Shown here: one piece after another, positions 1-7,818 of the stretch
Layout of the letters: each line of letters opens with the position of its first letter
Numbering within the stretch: the first letter of the stretch is position 1
Source: Patescibacteria group bacterium
GTDB lineage: Bacteria; Patescibacteriota; CPR2; UBA1875; JAMCYV01
Direction: 5' to 3'
Length of the DNA: 39,260 nucleotides
Assembly: GCA_023473595.1 (NCBI GenBank)
Contig: JAMCYV010000014.1
Coordinates: 1-39,260 of the forward strand
Notes under the pieces: model-generated
What the model saw: the letters and a program-made list of their open reading frames with translations, nothing else
What the model was told of the DNA's origin: nothing
Databases searched by the model: none
Position numbers and translations under genes: made by a program

Positions 1-2
1 TA

Positions 3-125
3 AAAGAATACTTACCTTATTATCTAAAAGAATTCCAAGCTAGGTTTAACCATAAAGAGTACTTTGATAATCCATTAAGTTACCTTAAAATATCATTAAA
101 GGTTGTTCCAAGTTCTTTACTTTAA
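3..125 (+). CDS. C-terminal fragment of an IS1595/ISXO2-like transposase (partial, enters from the left edge)
   Basis: An open frame enters from the left edge and stops with TAA at 123-125, giving about 40 residues. It reads YLPYYLKEFQARFNH followed by a short helix-like tail. This resembles the end of the ISXO2-like (IS1595) transposase domain, whose C-terminus typically has Y-L-x-E-F-x-x-R-F-N. Most of the protein lies outside the window, so I cannot tell an intact element from a remnant. No terminal inverted repeat is recognisable between the stop and the next gene. Confidence 0.45.
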   Translation, partial: KEYLPYYLKEFQARFNHKEYFDNPLSYLKISLKVVPSSLL

Positions 126-150
126 CCTTACCTTTCCCTCCCTTTTAAGC

Positions 151-156
151 TATAAT
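151..156 (+). promoter_or_regulatory. TATAAT -10 box of the HD-domain gene
   Basis: A perfect TATAAT ends 6 nt before the ATG at 163, so transcription would begin at or next to the A of the start codon. No Shine-Dalgarno sequence lies between. This fits a leaderless mRNA. Confidence 0.6.
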
Positions 157-162
157 TATTTT

Positions 163-705
163 ATGCAAGCAAAAGAAAAAAAATCAATTGACCTTAGGGT
201 TATTTTAGCCGCTGATAAACTAGCTAAAAAACTTCATGAAGGACAGTTGCGGAAAAATAACGGCGAACCATACGCCAATCATCCAGAGAGGGTAGCTGAG
301 CTTGTTGCCCAGTATAAGACCAGCCATCGCCTAGAAGATCTTTTAGCGGCTGCTATGCTTCACGACACTATAGAAGACACAGACTATTCCAAAGAAGAGA
401 TTGAAGAAAAATTTAATAAATTGGTTGCTTCCTTAGTCGAAGAATTAACTTCTGATGAAAAAGAGTTGAAGAAAAAGGGGAAAGCTAATTATCTCACTGA
501 AAAAATGCTGAAAATGAGTAATTGGGGATTAACCATTAAACTGGCCGACAGACTAGATAATGTTAGTGATTTAAATGATTGTCCTAAAGAATTCGCCGAG
601 CGATATACTAAGGAGACAAAACAGATTTTGGATGTTTTAGAAGAGAAAAGAGAGCTTACTAACGCCCACAAAGAGCTGATCAAAGCTATTCGAGAAAAGA
701 TATAA
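163..705 (+). CDS. MESH1/RelA-SpoT-like HD-domain phosphohydrolase
   Basis: A 180-residue single-domain HD protein of the class that hydrolyses (p)ppGpp (MESH1, SpoT hydrolase domain). Visible motifs are His25 in LHEGQ, PYANHP around residue 40, the HD pair in AMLHDTIEDT (67-72) and KLADRLDNV (126-134). These match the metal-binding and catalytic pattern of the family. There is no synthetase, TGS or ACT domain, so it would be a stand-alone hydrolase. An upstream in-frame ATG at 103 is possible, but the ATG at 163 is preferred because a TATAAT sits 6 nt before it and the extra residues look non-native. The macrodomain gene starts on the base after its TAA, so the two are probably co-transcribed. 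The substrate is inferred from the family. Confidence 0.82.
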   Translation: MQAKEKKSIDLRVILAADKLAKKLHEGQLRKNNGEPYANHPERVAELVAQYKTSHRLEDLLAAAMLHDTIEDTDYSKEEIEEKFNKLVASLVEELTSDEKELKKKGKANYLTEKMLKMSNWGLTIKLADRLDNVSDLNDCPKEFAERYTKETKQILDVLEEKRELTNAHKELIKAIREKI

Positions 706-1212
706 ATGAATAGAATTGAGATAATTAAAGGGGATATAACGAAGATAGAAGCCGATGCGACTGTGAATGCGGCAAATAGGACGCTTTTGGGCGGTGGGGG
801 AGTTGATGGAGCGATTCACAGGGCGGCCGGGCCTGAACTTTTGGAAGAGTGCAAGACTTTAGGCGGATGTAAGACCGGCGAGGCCCAGATTACCAAGGGC
901 TATAATCTCCCAGCCAAATATATTATTCATACTGTCGGTCCGATTTATGGCCGAGAAAACGGTAAGGAAGCTGAACTTCTAGCTAGTTGCTATAAAAATA
1001 GCTTGAAATTGGCCGAAAAATATAATCTTATAACAATCGCTGTTCCCAGTATCTCTACTGGTGCTTATCATTATCCTATCGAAAAAGCGGCCAAAATTGC
1101 CATTCAAACTGTTAAGGATTATTTCCGAAAAAAACCGAATACTTTTGATAGAATAATTTTTGTTTTATTTTCTGATTACGATTACAAAACCTACCAGAAT
1201 TTGCTAAATTAA
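706..1212 (+). CDS. Macrodomain protein (MacroD/YmdB-type, O-acetyl-ADP-ribose deacetylase-like)
   Basis: A 168-residue macrodomain. In order it shows GDIT (9-12), NAAN (21-24), the glycine-rich loop [14 protein letters not shown] (29-42), CKTGEA (55-60), HTVGPIY (75-81) and [10 protein letters not shown] (115-124). This is the MacroD signature for binding ADP-ribose and removing O-acetyl or mono-ADP-ribosyl groups. The length is normal and the key Asn and Gly-Val-Asp residues are present. Its ATG directly follows the stop of the HD hydrolase gene, which suggests translational coupling. The natural substrate cannot be read from the sequence. Confidence 0.9.
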   Translation: MNRIEIIKGDITKIEADATVNAANRTLLGGGGVDGAIHRAAGPELLEECKTLGGCKTGEAQITKGYNLPAKYIIHTVGPIYGRENGKEAELLASCYKNSLKLAEKYNLITIAVPSISTGAYHYPIEKAAKIAIQTVKDYFRKKPNTFDRIIFVLFSDYDYKTYQNLLN

Positions 1213-1216
1213 ATCT

Positions 1217-1639
1217 ATGGCAGAGCTAGTAATTAAGACCACAAAAGAAAAAGAAGTTGTTGATATTACTGATAAGATTAATGATTTTTTAGCGAAAGAA
1301 AAAGTCGATGATGGGTTGGTGAACATTTTTCTGACCCACACTACAGCGGCGCTGGCGACCGCTGATCTAGATCCCGGAACTGATCTCGATATGCTCGATG
1401 CTTTTGAAGAATTAATTCCCTCGCACCAGAGTCAAGCTCGGTACGGGGCAGGCTACATAAATTACCGTCATCCCCACAATCCTGCCCACGTTCCCGACCA
1501 CATCCTTTCTTCATTAATTGGCACTTCACTAACCATTCCAATAAAAGATGGTGAAATGATTCTTGGAACTTGGCAGAGAGTCGTTCTTATAGAGCTCGAT
1601 GGCCCTCGTGAACGTCAAATTATCTGCTCATTAATATGA
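1217..1639 (+). CDS. yjbQ: YjbQ family protein (UPF0047, secondary thiamine-phosphate synthase-like)
   Basis: A 140-residue single-domain protein with the family signatures FLTHTTAAL (38-46), the histidine-rich HPHNPAHVPDH (85-95), SLIGTSLTIPI (99-109) and LGTWQ ending in ELDGPR (116-131). Members can show weak thiamine-phosphate synthase activity, but their main physiological role is unsettled. It lies 4 nt after the macrodomain gene and probably belongs to the same transcript. A TAAATT box also ends 6 nt before the ATG, so a separate leaderless start is possible. It ends in TGA. Confidence 0.9.
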   Translation: MAELVIKTTKEKEVVDITDKINDFLAKEKVDDGLVNIFLTHTTAALATADLDPGTDLDMLDAFEELIPSHQSQARYGAGYINYRHPHNPAHVPDHILSSLIGTSLTIPIKDGEMILGTWQRVVLIELDGPRERQIICSLI

Positions 1640-1713
1640 TTTAGAAAAAAAAGATCTATTCCATGTCCGTCAAAATTGCTATGATTTAATGGTGATTAAA
1701 AAAGGAGGTAAGA

Positions 1714-2112
1714 ATGAAAGGATTTAAAGACAATATCGAAAAACTAACTTTAGAAAATGAGAATTTTAGGAAAGTTCTCTATACTGCTCCTCATAGCCAG
1801 CTGGTCCTCATGGCTTTAAAACCAAACGAAGAGATCGGGATGGAAGTTCACGAAGAGAACGACCAGTTCTTCAGATTTGAAAGTGGCGAGGGGAAAGTTA
1901 TAATCGACGGAAATGAATATGATGTAAAAGATGGTGATGCTGTAATAGTCCCGGCTGGCGCCCAGCACAATGTCGTCAATGCTTCCGATAGCGAACAGCT
2001 AAAACTTTATACGATCTATTCACCAGCTCATCATAAAGATGGTATAACTCGAGCGACGAAAGAAGATGCAGAGGCTGATGCCCCGGAATTTGACGGCAAA
2101 AGAACGGAATAA
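1714..2112 (+). CDS. Single-domain cupin protein (mannose-6-phosphate isomerase-like)
   Basis: A 132-residue cupin. Cupin motif 1 is around 42-60 (Gly42, His46, then FESGEG) and motif 2 is GDAVIVPAGAQHNVVN (74-89) with the conserved Pro, Gly, His and Asn. The first motif has one clear metal-ligand histidine where the classic pattern has two, so metal binding may be altered. The C-terminal tail is acidic and probably flexible. A strong Shine-Dalgarno AAGGAGG precedes the ATG, unlike many neighbours. Cupins have very diverse functions and nothing nearby fixes this one. Confidence 0.82.
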   Translation: MKGFKDNIEKLTLENENFRKVLYTAPHSQLVLMALKPNEEIGMEVHEENDQFFRFESGEGKVIIDGNEYDVKDGDAVIVPAGAQHNVVNASDSEQLKLYTIYSPAHHKDGITRATKEDAEADAPEFDGKRTE

Positions 2113-2250
2113 GTTTTGAATACATTTCCTAAACCTATTTATTTCGCAAATATATTCTAATTTTCTTGCAAATCTTAGGCTTGGCCAAGGCGAATCAGCG
2201 TCTAACAAGAAAGTAATAAGGTGCAGTTTAGGTTATTTATCTAAGACCCC

Positions 2251-2279
2251 TTGTATTTTTATACTTTTTGTGCTAGTTT
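2251..2279 (+). promoter_or_regulatory. Candidate sigma-70 promoter for the 100-aa orphan gene
   Basis: TTGTAT (2251-2256), a 17-bp spacer, then TAGTTT (2274-2279) preceded by TGC as an extended -10. An alternative -10 is TATACT at 2260-2265. The leader would be about 60 nt. The rest of 2113-2344 shows no gene, only a short palindrome CTTGGCCAAG near 2181. Confidence 0.4.
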
Positions 2280-2344
2280 AGGTGTTAAATCCGAAAAAAT
2301 GACGGCAACCTGACATAAATTACTTCTCTAGGAAGGAGGAGGAA

Positions 2345-2647
2345 ATGGCGGCTAAGGACAAAAGTGCCTCACCGTTTGAGATGGCGTTTACAGCTATGGG
2401 TTACGCAAGTAAACAACTTGGCGAATACCTTGACCCGACTAAGAGAAAGATTCTTGAAGAAGCTGCGAATGCTTATGAGGCAATCTTCTTTCCGGAAGAT
2501 ATCGAAAAGCAAAATCCCTACTACAAGATGAGACATTCTGAGATTTTCACAGAACTTAGTAAGGATAGGCAGCTTCTTGGATCAGAAGAGTTGCTTAGAA
2601 AAGTGGCCAACACTCTGCGAGATAGCTCAAACGGTAAATGCTTATAG
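2345..2647 (+). CDS. Orphan 100-residue protein, unknown function
   Basis: I do not recognise this protein. It is 100 residues, soluble and mostly helical in appearance, with no signal peptide or membrane segment. Translation is well supported by a strong Shine-Dalgarno AAGGAGGAGG just before the ATG. The gene is a self-contained unit, with its own promoter, a leader of about 60 nt and a terminator-like hairpin at 2760-2800. Its promoter (TTGTAT box and TTTAGGTG at the start site) resembles that of the other orphan gene at 12663, which hints at shared control. It ends with TAG. The 110 nt between stop and terminator hold an ATTCTC/GAGAAT inverted pair but no convincing ORF. Confidence 0.65.
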   Translation: MAAKDKSASPFEMAFTAMGYASKQLGEYLDPTKRKILEEAANAYEAIFFPEDIEKQNPYYKMRHSEIFTELSKDRQLLGSEELLRKVANTLRDSSNGKCL

Positions 2648-2759
2648 ACTACAATCGGCGTCTCCAAGCATATTCTCGCCTTGGTTACCACAAACGGATG
2701 GACCCTTCTTAAGTTTCCAAAAATCCCAGCAAGCGCCTAAGTTGAGAATAAGAGGATTT

Positions 2760-2800
2760 GGCCTCCAGTGATGTAGAACTGGAGGCCAGGACTGTTTTTA
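2760..2800 (+). terminator. Terminator-like hairpin after the 100-aa orphan
   Basis: A perfect 10-bp stem GGCCTCCAGT/ACTGGAGGCC with an 8-nt loop is followed, after a few bases, by GTTTTTA. The T-tract is short and slightly delayed. Confidence 0.6.
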
Positions 2801-2816
2801 AGGTTAAATTTTTCGC

Positions 2817-2822
2817 TATAAT
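2817..2822 (+). promoter_or_regulatory. TATAAT -10 box of the DUF362 gene
   Basis: A perfect TATAAT ends 6 nt before the ATG at 2829 and no Shine-Dalgarno is present. This is the same leaderless arrangement as at 151-163. Confidence 0.6.
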
Positions 2823-2828
2823 ATACAT

Positions 2829-3656
2829 ATGGTTAAAGTTGTAAAAGTAAAGGCAAACTATGAATTAAAGGGTTCAATTATGAAGGTAGTTGAGCCCTTA
2901 GGGGGCTTCAAAGCCTTTGTTAAAAAGGGGGAGACAGTGCTTTTAAAACCGAATTTCAATACTGCCGATCCTTTCCCAGCCTCGACAGATCTCGGATTTT
3001 TAAAAACGATAGTCGGTTTGTGTTACGACCAGGGGGCAAAGTTGGTGATGGTGGGCGACTCTTCTACTATGAGCTTAAACACCAGAAAAGTAATGGAAGA
3101 GAAAAATATTTTTAGTTTGGAAAAACTAGATCGCCCAGCCAGAGTCTATGTTTTCGATGAGAGAGATTGGGTAACAAAAAAGATTTCTGACGGCAAATAT
3201 CTAAAAAAAGCTTGCATTACGGAATATCTAGACAAGGCCGACAAGCTAATCCTTCTCCCATGCTTAAAAACCCATTTCAAAGCTGAATTTACTGCCAGTC
3301 TTAAACTTTCAATCGGCTTTCTAAAGCCGAGGGAAAGAATAGGTTTGCATATTCGAAAGATAGAGGAAAAAATCGCTGAATTAAATACTCTTATTTATCC
3401 CGATCTTATTATTATGGATGCCAGAAAGTGTTTTATAACGGGCGGACCGGAACACGGCGAATTAAGAGAACCCAAGACTATTTTAGCTTCAACTGATAGA
3501 GTAGCCATCGATATTGAAGGAATAAAAATCATTCAAAGCTTTGAGGGAAATAATATAAAAGGCAAAGACCCTTGGAAATTCCCGCAGATAAAGAGAGCAG
3601 TAGATCTGGAAATTGGTGCAAAAAACGAGGACGACTACCAAATTATTGAAGGTTAA
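2829..3656 (+). CDS. DUF362 domain-containing protein
   Basis: A 275-residue protein matching DUF362. It has LLKPNFN near residue 40, VMVGDSS near 75, a PCLKTH element followed by a Lys-rich LKLSIGFLKPRER segment in the middle, and ARKCFITGGPEHG near 200. Many DUF362 proteins carry a C-terminal ferredoxin domain. This one does not, and it lacks CxxCxxC clusters. The biochemical role is unknown. The mRNA appears leaderless. The next gene starts 36 nt downstream with its own TATAAT (3659-3664) and Shine-Dalgarno. Confidence 0.8.
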   Translation: MVKVVKVKANYELKGSIMKVVEPLGGFKAFVKKGETVLLKPNFNTADPFPASTDLGFLKTIVGLCYDQGAKLVMVGDSSTMSLNTRKVMEEKNIFSLEKLDRPARVYVFDERDWVTKKISDGKYLKKACITEYLDKADKLILLPCLKTHFKAEFTASLKLSIGFLKPRERIGLHIRKIEEKIAELNTLIYPDLIIMDARKCFITGGPEHGELREPKTILASTDRVAIDIEGIKIIQSFEGNNIKGKDPWKFPQIKRAVDLEIGAKNEDDYQIIEG

Positions 3657-3691
3657 GCTATAATAAACATAATAATAAAAGGAGGGATTAG

Positions 3692-4570
3692 ATGGCTGAA
3701 GAAGCAACGCAAAATACACAACCGGCTGCCGCTGTACCGCAGAAAAAAGGCAAGGGAAAACTACTAGTAATTATTTTATTTATTTTGGCTGTTCTAGGAG
3801 TAGGCGGCTATTTTGGTTACAAGCAAGTAACTGCATATCTGGCCCAAAAGGCGATCTTAGCCCAATGCAAATACAAAGACGCCACCATTTGCCGCCATCT
3901 CTATAATCTAAAAGAGATAAAGTACATGTCGGCTAAATCAGCGATGACGGATAAAAGCGGCAAAAAGAGTGAATATGCTTATGATATGAATGGTGACAGG
4001 TATCATACTATCGCTACTGAAAACGGAAAAGAAATCTTCAATACCATCGCCATCGCAGACAAAGTCTATATGAAAGATTATTCTGACAACAAATGGTGGA
4101 TGAGTAAAAATAATAAAGACGTCGAAAAAAACTTTGATGAATTTGAGCCTGATTACCAAGTAGAGGAAAACGATACTAAGACTCAGATTGCTTACAAATA
4201 TATCGGCAAAGAAAAGGTAAATGGGGTAAATTGCTATAAATATCAAGTCAGTGATCCGAATAATAAGGATATGACGGAAGATCTTATTTGGTTTGACACC
4301 AAAGATTACTTACTTCGAAAAATGTCTTCGAAAGACAAGGACGGCAATACTTATGAAGAGACTTTCTCCTATAATAAGGTTGAGATCAATGAACCGTCGC
4401 CCGTCAAAGAGGCTACCTCGCAGCTTGATATGCTCGGAGGGCTTAGAAATGCCTTGCCAAATGAAAATATTGACCAAATGCAACAGGATGCTCAAAATGC
4501 GATCGATGCTTTGATGAAGTATTATAATGCTACTCCGACCGAGACGCCGGTTGAAACACCAGTTGAATAA
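3692..4570 (+). CDS. Membrane-anchored beta-rich protein, LolA/LppX-like fold suspected
   Basis: A 292-residue protein with a short cytoplasmic basic N-terminus, one membrane segment (about residues 25-45, LLVIILFILAVLGVGGYFGY) and an extracellular domain. The domain alternates polar and hydrophobic strands and includes YKYIGKEKVNGVNCYKYQV and IWFDTKDYLLRKM. These resemble strands of LolA/LppX-type lipid-binding barrels. The tail has a repeated ETPVETPVE stretch, probably a flexible spacer. GGAGGG lies 5 nt before the ATG, with TATAAT at 3659-3664, so this gene has a short leader. It directly precedes the MacB-type ABC genes and could be their partner. The fold and partnership are inferences. 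Confidence 0.6.
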   Translation: MAEEATQNTQPAAAVPQKKGKGKLLVIILFILAVLGVGGYFGYKQVTAYLAQKAILAQCKYKDATICRHLYNLKEIKYMSAKSAMTDKSGKKSEYAYDMNGDRYHTIATENGKEIFNTIAIADKVYMKDYSDNKWWMSKNNKDVEKNFDEFEPDYQVEENDTKTQIAYKYIGKEKVNGVNCYKYQVSDPNNKDMTEDLIWFDTKDYLLRKMSSKDKDGNTYEETFSYNKVEINEPSPVKEATSQLDMLGGLRNALPNENIDQMQQDAQNAIDALMKYYNATPTETPVETPVE

Positions 4571-4603
4571 TTATTTAAAATAAAGCTTTAGGAGAAATCT
4601 GAT

Positions 4604-5287
4604 TTGATACAGCTTGAAGATATTACTAGAACTTATAAGCTTGGCGATGAGATTATAAATGCCTTGGACAAGGTTAATCTCACGATAAAAGACGGGGAGT
4701 TTGTTGCTATCATGGGACCTTCAGGATCAGGTAAGACCACGCTTGCAAATATCATTGGCGGTCTAGATTCTCCGACATCAGGAACTGTCCTAATAGACGG
4801 CGAGGGTTTGAGTCAAAAGAATGATAAAAACCTCTCCTTATATAGAAATAAGAAGGTTGGATTTGTTTTTCAAACTTTCAATCTGCAATCCGGCTTCACG
4901 GCTCTGGAAAACGTAATGTTGCCTCTAATACTCGCTAAAATGAGCGGAAGAGAAAGGAAAAAAAAGGCTATCGAATGTTTAACCGCCGTCGGCTTAGCGG
5001 ATAGGATGAATCACAAACCGAATCAGCTTTCAGGCGGACAGAGGCAGAGGGTTAGCATTGCGAGAGCCTTGGCTAATGATCCAGAAATAATCATTGCTGA
5101 TGAGCCAACCGGGAATCTGGATTCAAAAAAGGGTCAAGAAATTATGGATATTTTAAAAGCCTTAAATAGAAATCAAGGCATAACTCTTATTATTATTACC
5201 CATGACTCAAATATTGCCAAACAAGCGAAAAAAATTATTGAAATTCAAGACGGAAGGATCAAAGAAAGAGCAGGAGCAGGGGCATGA
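4604..5287 (+). CDS. ABC transporter ATP-binding protein (MacB/LolD family)
   Basis: A 227-residue ATPase with Walker A GPSGSGKTT (38-46), Q-loop VFQ near 90, signature LSGGQ (142-146), Walker B IIIADEPTG (162-170) and the switch His200. The sequence class is that of MacB/LolD/FtsE-type mechanotransmission ATPases. The start is TTG at 4604, chosen because AGGAG lies 9 nt upstream and MIQLEDITRTY is the usual family start. The stop overlaps the permease start as ATGA, so translation is coupled. The substrate is unknown; a lipid-linked or peptide cargo or cell-wall role would fit. Confidence 0.9.
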   Translation: MIQLEDITRTYKLGDEIINALDKVNLTIKDGEFVAIMGPSGSGKTTLANIIGGLDSPTSGTVLIDGEGLSQKNDKNLSLYRNKKVGFVFQTFNLQSGFTALENVMLPLILAKMSGRERKKKAIECLTAVGLADRMNHKPNQLSGGQRQRVSIARALANDPEIIIADEPTGNLDSKKGQEIMDILKALNRNQGITLIIITHDSNIAKQAKKIIEIQDGRIKERAGAGA

Positions 5288-6732
5288 AATTTTTCGATTA
5301 TATCAAAATAGCCCTTAAAAATATTTGGCGGCAAAGAGTAAGATCTTCATTAACTATAGTCTCAATTGTTATTGGATCTTTAGCAGTAATTAGCGTTCTT
5401 TCTCTTGTCTTTGGCGCCCAAAAGGTTTTCATGGATACTCTTCAGGCAGAAGGATCTTTTACCCACGTAATGGTAACTCCAAATCAAGAAAATTTATCTG
5501 GAGGTGGAGGACCATTTGGCGGTGGAGGACAGGAAGTTTCTGATTCCCAGAAAAAAATTGATGATGCTCTTATTCAAAAAATTAAAACCATAAATTATGT
5601 CACAGATGTCAACCCAGCTGTAAGAATCTGGAATTTAGAATCATATAAGGCGAAGGGTGGAAACGGCAAAAAATTCAGAGCCGATGTGGAAGCGTCAGTA
5701 CCTGGAAAAGCGACTGAAAAAAAAATTATAGCTGGTAGAGATTTCACTAAAGAAGATGGAAATAGAAAGGTAATAATAGGCGTAAATTTGTTGGAAAGTT
5801 TAGGATATAAAGATCCACAAGACGCTGTCGGAAAAACAATTATTTTTACAACTAAAAAGGGTTATCAAGGAGAAGGTGCTCAACTTCCAGATTTTAATTC
5901 CGATAACAAAGAGAGTTGGGATAAATTACAGGAACAAGCTACAGAACTTGAAGCCGAGATTATCGGAATTACGTCTCCTCCAGGGCCAGGATCAAATGGT
6001 TCGGTGTTTATCACAATGAATTGGGCACGAAAGATTATGTCTTGGCCAAACATGAAGGAAGACCCGGTAAAAATGGAAGCCTATAAGACGAGGATGGAGA
6101 CTAGTGGCATTCGCAATTGGGATATGAGAAATTGTCAAGATTGCCGAACACTAACATATGAAAGCGAAATTGATAGACAAGGATATCATATGGCTTATGT
6201 CCAGGTTAATAATCCAGATAATACCAAGGCTGTCTCTGAAGAGATAAAAAAATTAGGTGTAGGAACTATTACAGCCGAGGATATGCTAAAAATGTTTACC
6301 CAAGTAATAAGTATTATTGCGGCAGTCTTGGGGGCAATTGGCGCAATATCTTTGGGAGTAGCTACAATCGGAATTGTTAACACGATGGTCATGGCGACTA
6401 TGGAAAGAACAAGAGAAATAGGAGTAATGCGAGCTTGCGGTGCAACTAGAAAAATCATAAGAAGGCTTTTTATGTTTGAGGCTGCAGTTTTAGGATTTTT
6501 AGGCGGCACTATCGGAATTCTAACAGGAATTGGTGTCTCAAAAATCGCTAATTATTACATAAACCGCATGCTAGCCTCTCAAAATATGAGTGCTGAAAAC
6601 GTCATTTCCCTTCCCCTGTGGCTTATTGTGGCAACTCTAGGAATTACAACCTTTTTAGGTCTTATCTCCGGCCTTTACCCAGCATTCAGAGCCGCCCGAC
6701 TTGATCCTGTCGAAGCCTTAAGATATGAATAG
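5284..6732 (+). CDS. MacB-like ABC transporter permease (MacB_PCD + FtsX domains)
   Basis: A 482-residue membrane protein with the MacB layout. It has one N-terminal membrane helix (about 18-40), a large extracytoplasmic domain to about 340, then three helices forming the FtsX domain, ending in the typical family C-terminus ARLDPVEALRYE. The consensus METTREIGVMRA is present as METRTREIGVMRA-like MERTREIGVMRACGA. The outer domain has an unusual Gly-rich loop (residues about 72-83, GGGG repeats) and a CxxC-like pair (MRNCQDCRT). It overlaps the ATPase gene by 4 nt. In a single-membrane CPR cell it cannot serve a TolC efflux path, so another mechanotransmission role is likely. Confidence 0.88.
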   Translation: MKFFDYIKIALKNIWRQRVRSSLTIVSIVIGSLAVISVLSLVFGAQKVFMDTLQAEGSFTHVMVTPNQENLSGGGGPFGGGGQEVSDSQKKIDDALIQKIKTINYVTDVNPAVRIWNLESYKAKGGNGKKFRADVEASVPGKATEKKIIAGRDFTKEDGNRKVIIGVNLLESLGYKDPQDAVGKTIIFTTKKGYQGEGAQLPDFNSDNKESWDKLQEQATELEAEIIGITSPPGPGSNGSVFITMNWARKIMSWPNMKEDPVKMEAYKTRMETSGIRNWDMRNCQDCRTLTYESEIDRQGYHMAYVQVNNPDNTKAVSEEIKKLGVGTITAEDMLKMFTQVISIIAAVLGAIGAISLGVATIGIVNTMVMATMERTREIGVMRACGATRKIIRRLFMFEAAVLGFLGGTIGILTGIGVSKIANYYINRMLASQNMSAENVISLPLWLIVATLGITTFLGLISGLYPAFRAARLDPVEALRYE

Positions 6733-6746
6733 CGTTAAAAATTTAA

Positions 6747-7082
6747 ATGAAAAATGTTTTTAAAAACAAGTTATTACTTTTCGGATTCGGATTAGCTATC
6801 GCTTTTATTGCAATTTCTTATTTCTTTTATCTACTAGTCTCAAAAGTTAATAGGGATGTCATTCAATCAACCGGCAAAAGGCAGATTTCCTGGGGAGAAG
6901 CGGTGAATAAGATAAATAATGGGGAAGTAAAAAGCATAATACAAACCCACAATCTTGAAGTGACTCTAATTCTAAAAGATGGGCAAGGCTTAATTACGGT
7001 TGAGTCAGCCATTGATAATGTCTTTAAAGTAATTCAAGATTGCGGGCAAAAATGCCAAGATATTTCCCTTGCAACTGAATAA
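6747..7082 (+). CDS. Small membrane-anchored protein with FtsH-exterior-like domain
   Basis: A 111-residue protein with an N-terminal membrane helix (about 8-33) followed by a roughly 75-residue outer domain. The stretch ISWGEAVNKINNGEVKSIIQTHN then ILKDGQG resembles the FtsH extracellular domain (pattern of S-x-F, then I-x-x-G-x-V, then a beta strand and D-G). No AAA ATPase or peptidase follows. It ends with two Cys in CGQKC near the C-terminus. It lies 14 nt after the permease gene, so it is probably in the ABC operon. The FtsH resemblance is my reading and is not proven. Confidence 0.55.
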   Translation: MKNVFKNKLLLFGFGLAIAFIAISYFFYLLVSKVNRDVIQSTGKRQISWGEAVNKINNGEVKSIIQTHNLEVTLILKDGQGLITVESAIDNVFKVIQDCGQKCQDISLATE

Positions 7083-7092
7083 ACCTTTAGAT

Positions 7093-7272
7093 CTAGAGAT
7101 CTAACTTATCTCTTATTTGACCTAAATTTTCTTCTAAATCTTTAATAGTGTTTTGAACTTTTACCCTTTCTTCGTTTGGCAAGTTATTTCTAGCTAGTTT
7201 ATCCATGTCCTCGATATTATTTCTAGCATTATTCCAATCTGCAACGAATTTTTCTTTTGTAGGTGCATCCAT
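7093..7272 (-). CDS. Tiny helical protein D of the minus-strand small-protein operon
   Basis: A 59-residue, highly charged, helix-rich protein that I do not recognise. The ATG at 7272 is chosen over an in-frame one at 7305 because GGAGGT lies 4 nt before it. That Shine-Dalgarno overlaps the stop codon of the preceding gene. Its start TKEKFVADWNNA matches TRERFMNEWNRA at the start of the upstream protein, so the two are paralogs (shared pattern T-K/R-E-K/R-F-x-x-D/E-W-N-x-A). It is the last gene of the cluster and ends with TAG. Confidence 0.65.
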   Translation of the reverse strand: MDAPTKEKFVADWNNARNNIEDMDKLARNNLPNEERVKVQNTIKDLEENLGQIRDKLDL

Positions 7273-7274
7273 TT

Positions 7275-7499
7275 TTACCTCCTTATTCTCATTATCTTTT
7301 TCCAATCTTCCTCCTGGTCTAGTCTTTGGAACCGATTTCGAGAATCGTATAAAGCTTTTTCTAATTTCTGAAGCTCAAACCGATATACATCCTTATCAGG
7401 GATTGTCCCATCACATTCAATAACGAACCTAATATCAGCGATAGAATGAAGAGCCCTGTTCCATTCATTCATAAATCTTTCCCGAGTATCTTTTTTCAT
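7275..7499 (-). CDS. Tiny helical protein C of the minus-strand small-protein operon
   Basis: A 74-residue charged helical protein that I do not recognise. Its N-terminus TRERFMNEWNRAL matches the next protein (59 residues), indicating a tandem duplication. Its ATG overlaps the TGA of the preceding gene (ATGA), and its last codons AGG AGG TAA double as the Shine-Dalgarno of the next gene. It has one cysteine and no membrane segment. Confidence 0.65.
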   Translation of the reverse strand: MKKDTRERFMNEWNRALHSIADIRFVIECDGTIPDKDVYRFELQKLEKALYDSRNRFQRLDQEEDWKKIMRIRR

Positions 7500-7693
7500 T
7501 CTTTTATCAACCCTTCTATTTTATTTTTCAAATCATAGGCTAGGAAGTCAGCCTCTTCTAAATCAACAACCAGTTTTCCAGTATTGACCCCATCTGCTTC
7601 TAAGTTTCGGATAATTCTCCTCATATCTCTAACGCTTGCCAGAAGATCATCCGCCCTATCATTGATTTTTTTAATATTAGAATTCATATTCAT
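7496..7693 (-). CDS. Tiny coiled-coil-like protein B of the minus-strand small-protein operon
   Basis: A 65-residue protein with heptad-like hydrophobic spacing across most of its length (IKKINDRADDLLASVRDM, then further leucines). It is probably an antiparallel helical hairpin. No family is recognised. Its ATG overlaps the TGA of the preceding 42-residue gene (ATGA), and its own TGA overlaps the next ATG, so translation along the cluster is coupled. A second ATG two codons in (MNMN) is an alternative start. Confidence 0.6.
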   Translation of the reverse strand: MNMNSNIKKINDRADDLLASVRDMRRIIRNLEADGVNTGKLVVDLEEADFLAYDLKNKIEGLIKE

Positions 7694-7818
7694 ATATTTT
7701 TAGTTGCGTTTTTGACATTCCTTACATCGTTTTCTATCTTCGTCAAGTTGTCACGGGTATCCACATTTGATCTTCTCACTCCTTGAACTGTCTTTTTCAT
7801 ATTGTTTAAGTTATCCAT
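7690..7818 (-). CDS. Tiny helical protein A (42 residues), first main gene of the small-protein operon
   Basis: A 42-residue ORF starting MDNLNNMKKTVQGVRR and ending NVKNATKNI. It looks like one amphipathic, positively charged helix with regular I/V/L spacing. It stops with TGA overlapping the next ATG. The ATG at 7818 overlaps the TAA of a 9-codon upstream ORF (TAATG), and AAGAGA sits 6 nt upstream. An in-frame ATG at 7824 would add two residues. Its place in a chain of overlapping stops and starts supports it as real despite its size. Confidence 0.5.
   Translation of the reverse strand: MDNLNNMKKTVQGVRRSNVDTRDNLTKIENDVRNVKNATKNI

Noticed and set aside
2577-2771. Second small ORF overlapping the end of the 100-aa orphan gene
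   Set aside because: It runs through the inverted repeats and the terminator hairpin, lacks a Shine-Dalgarno and has a composition unlike a protein.
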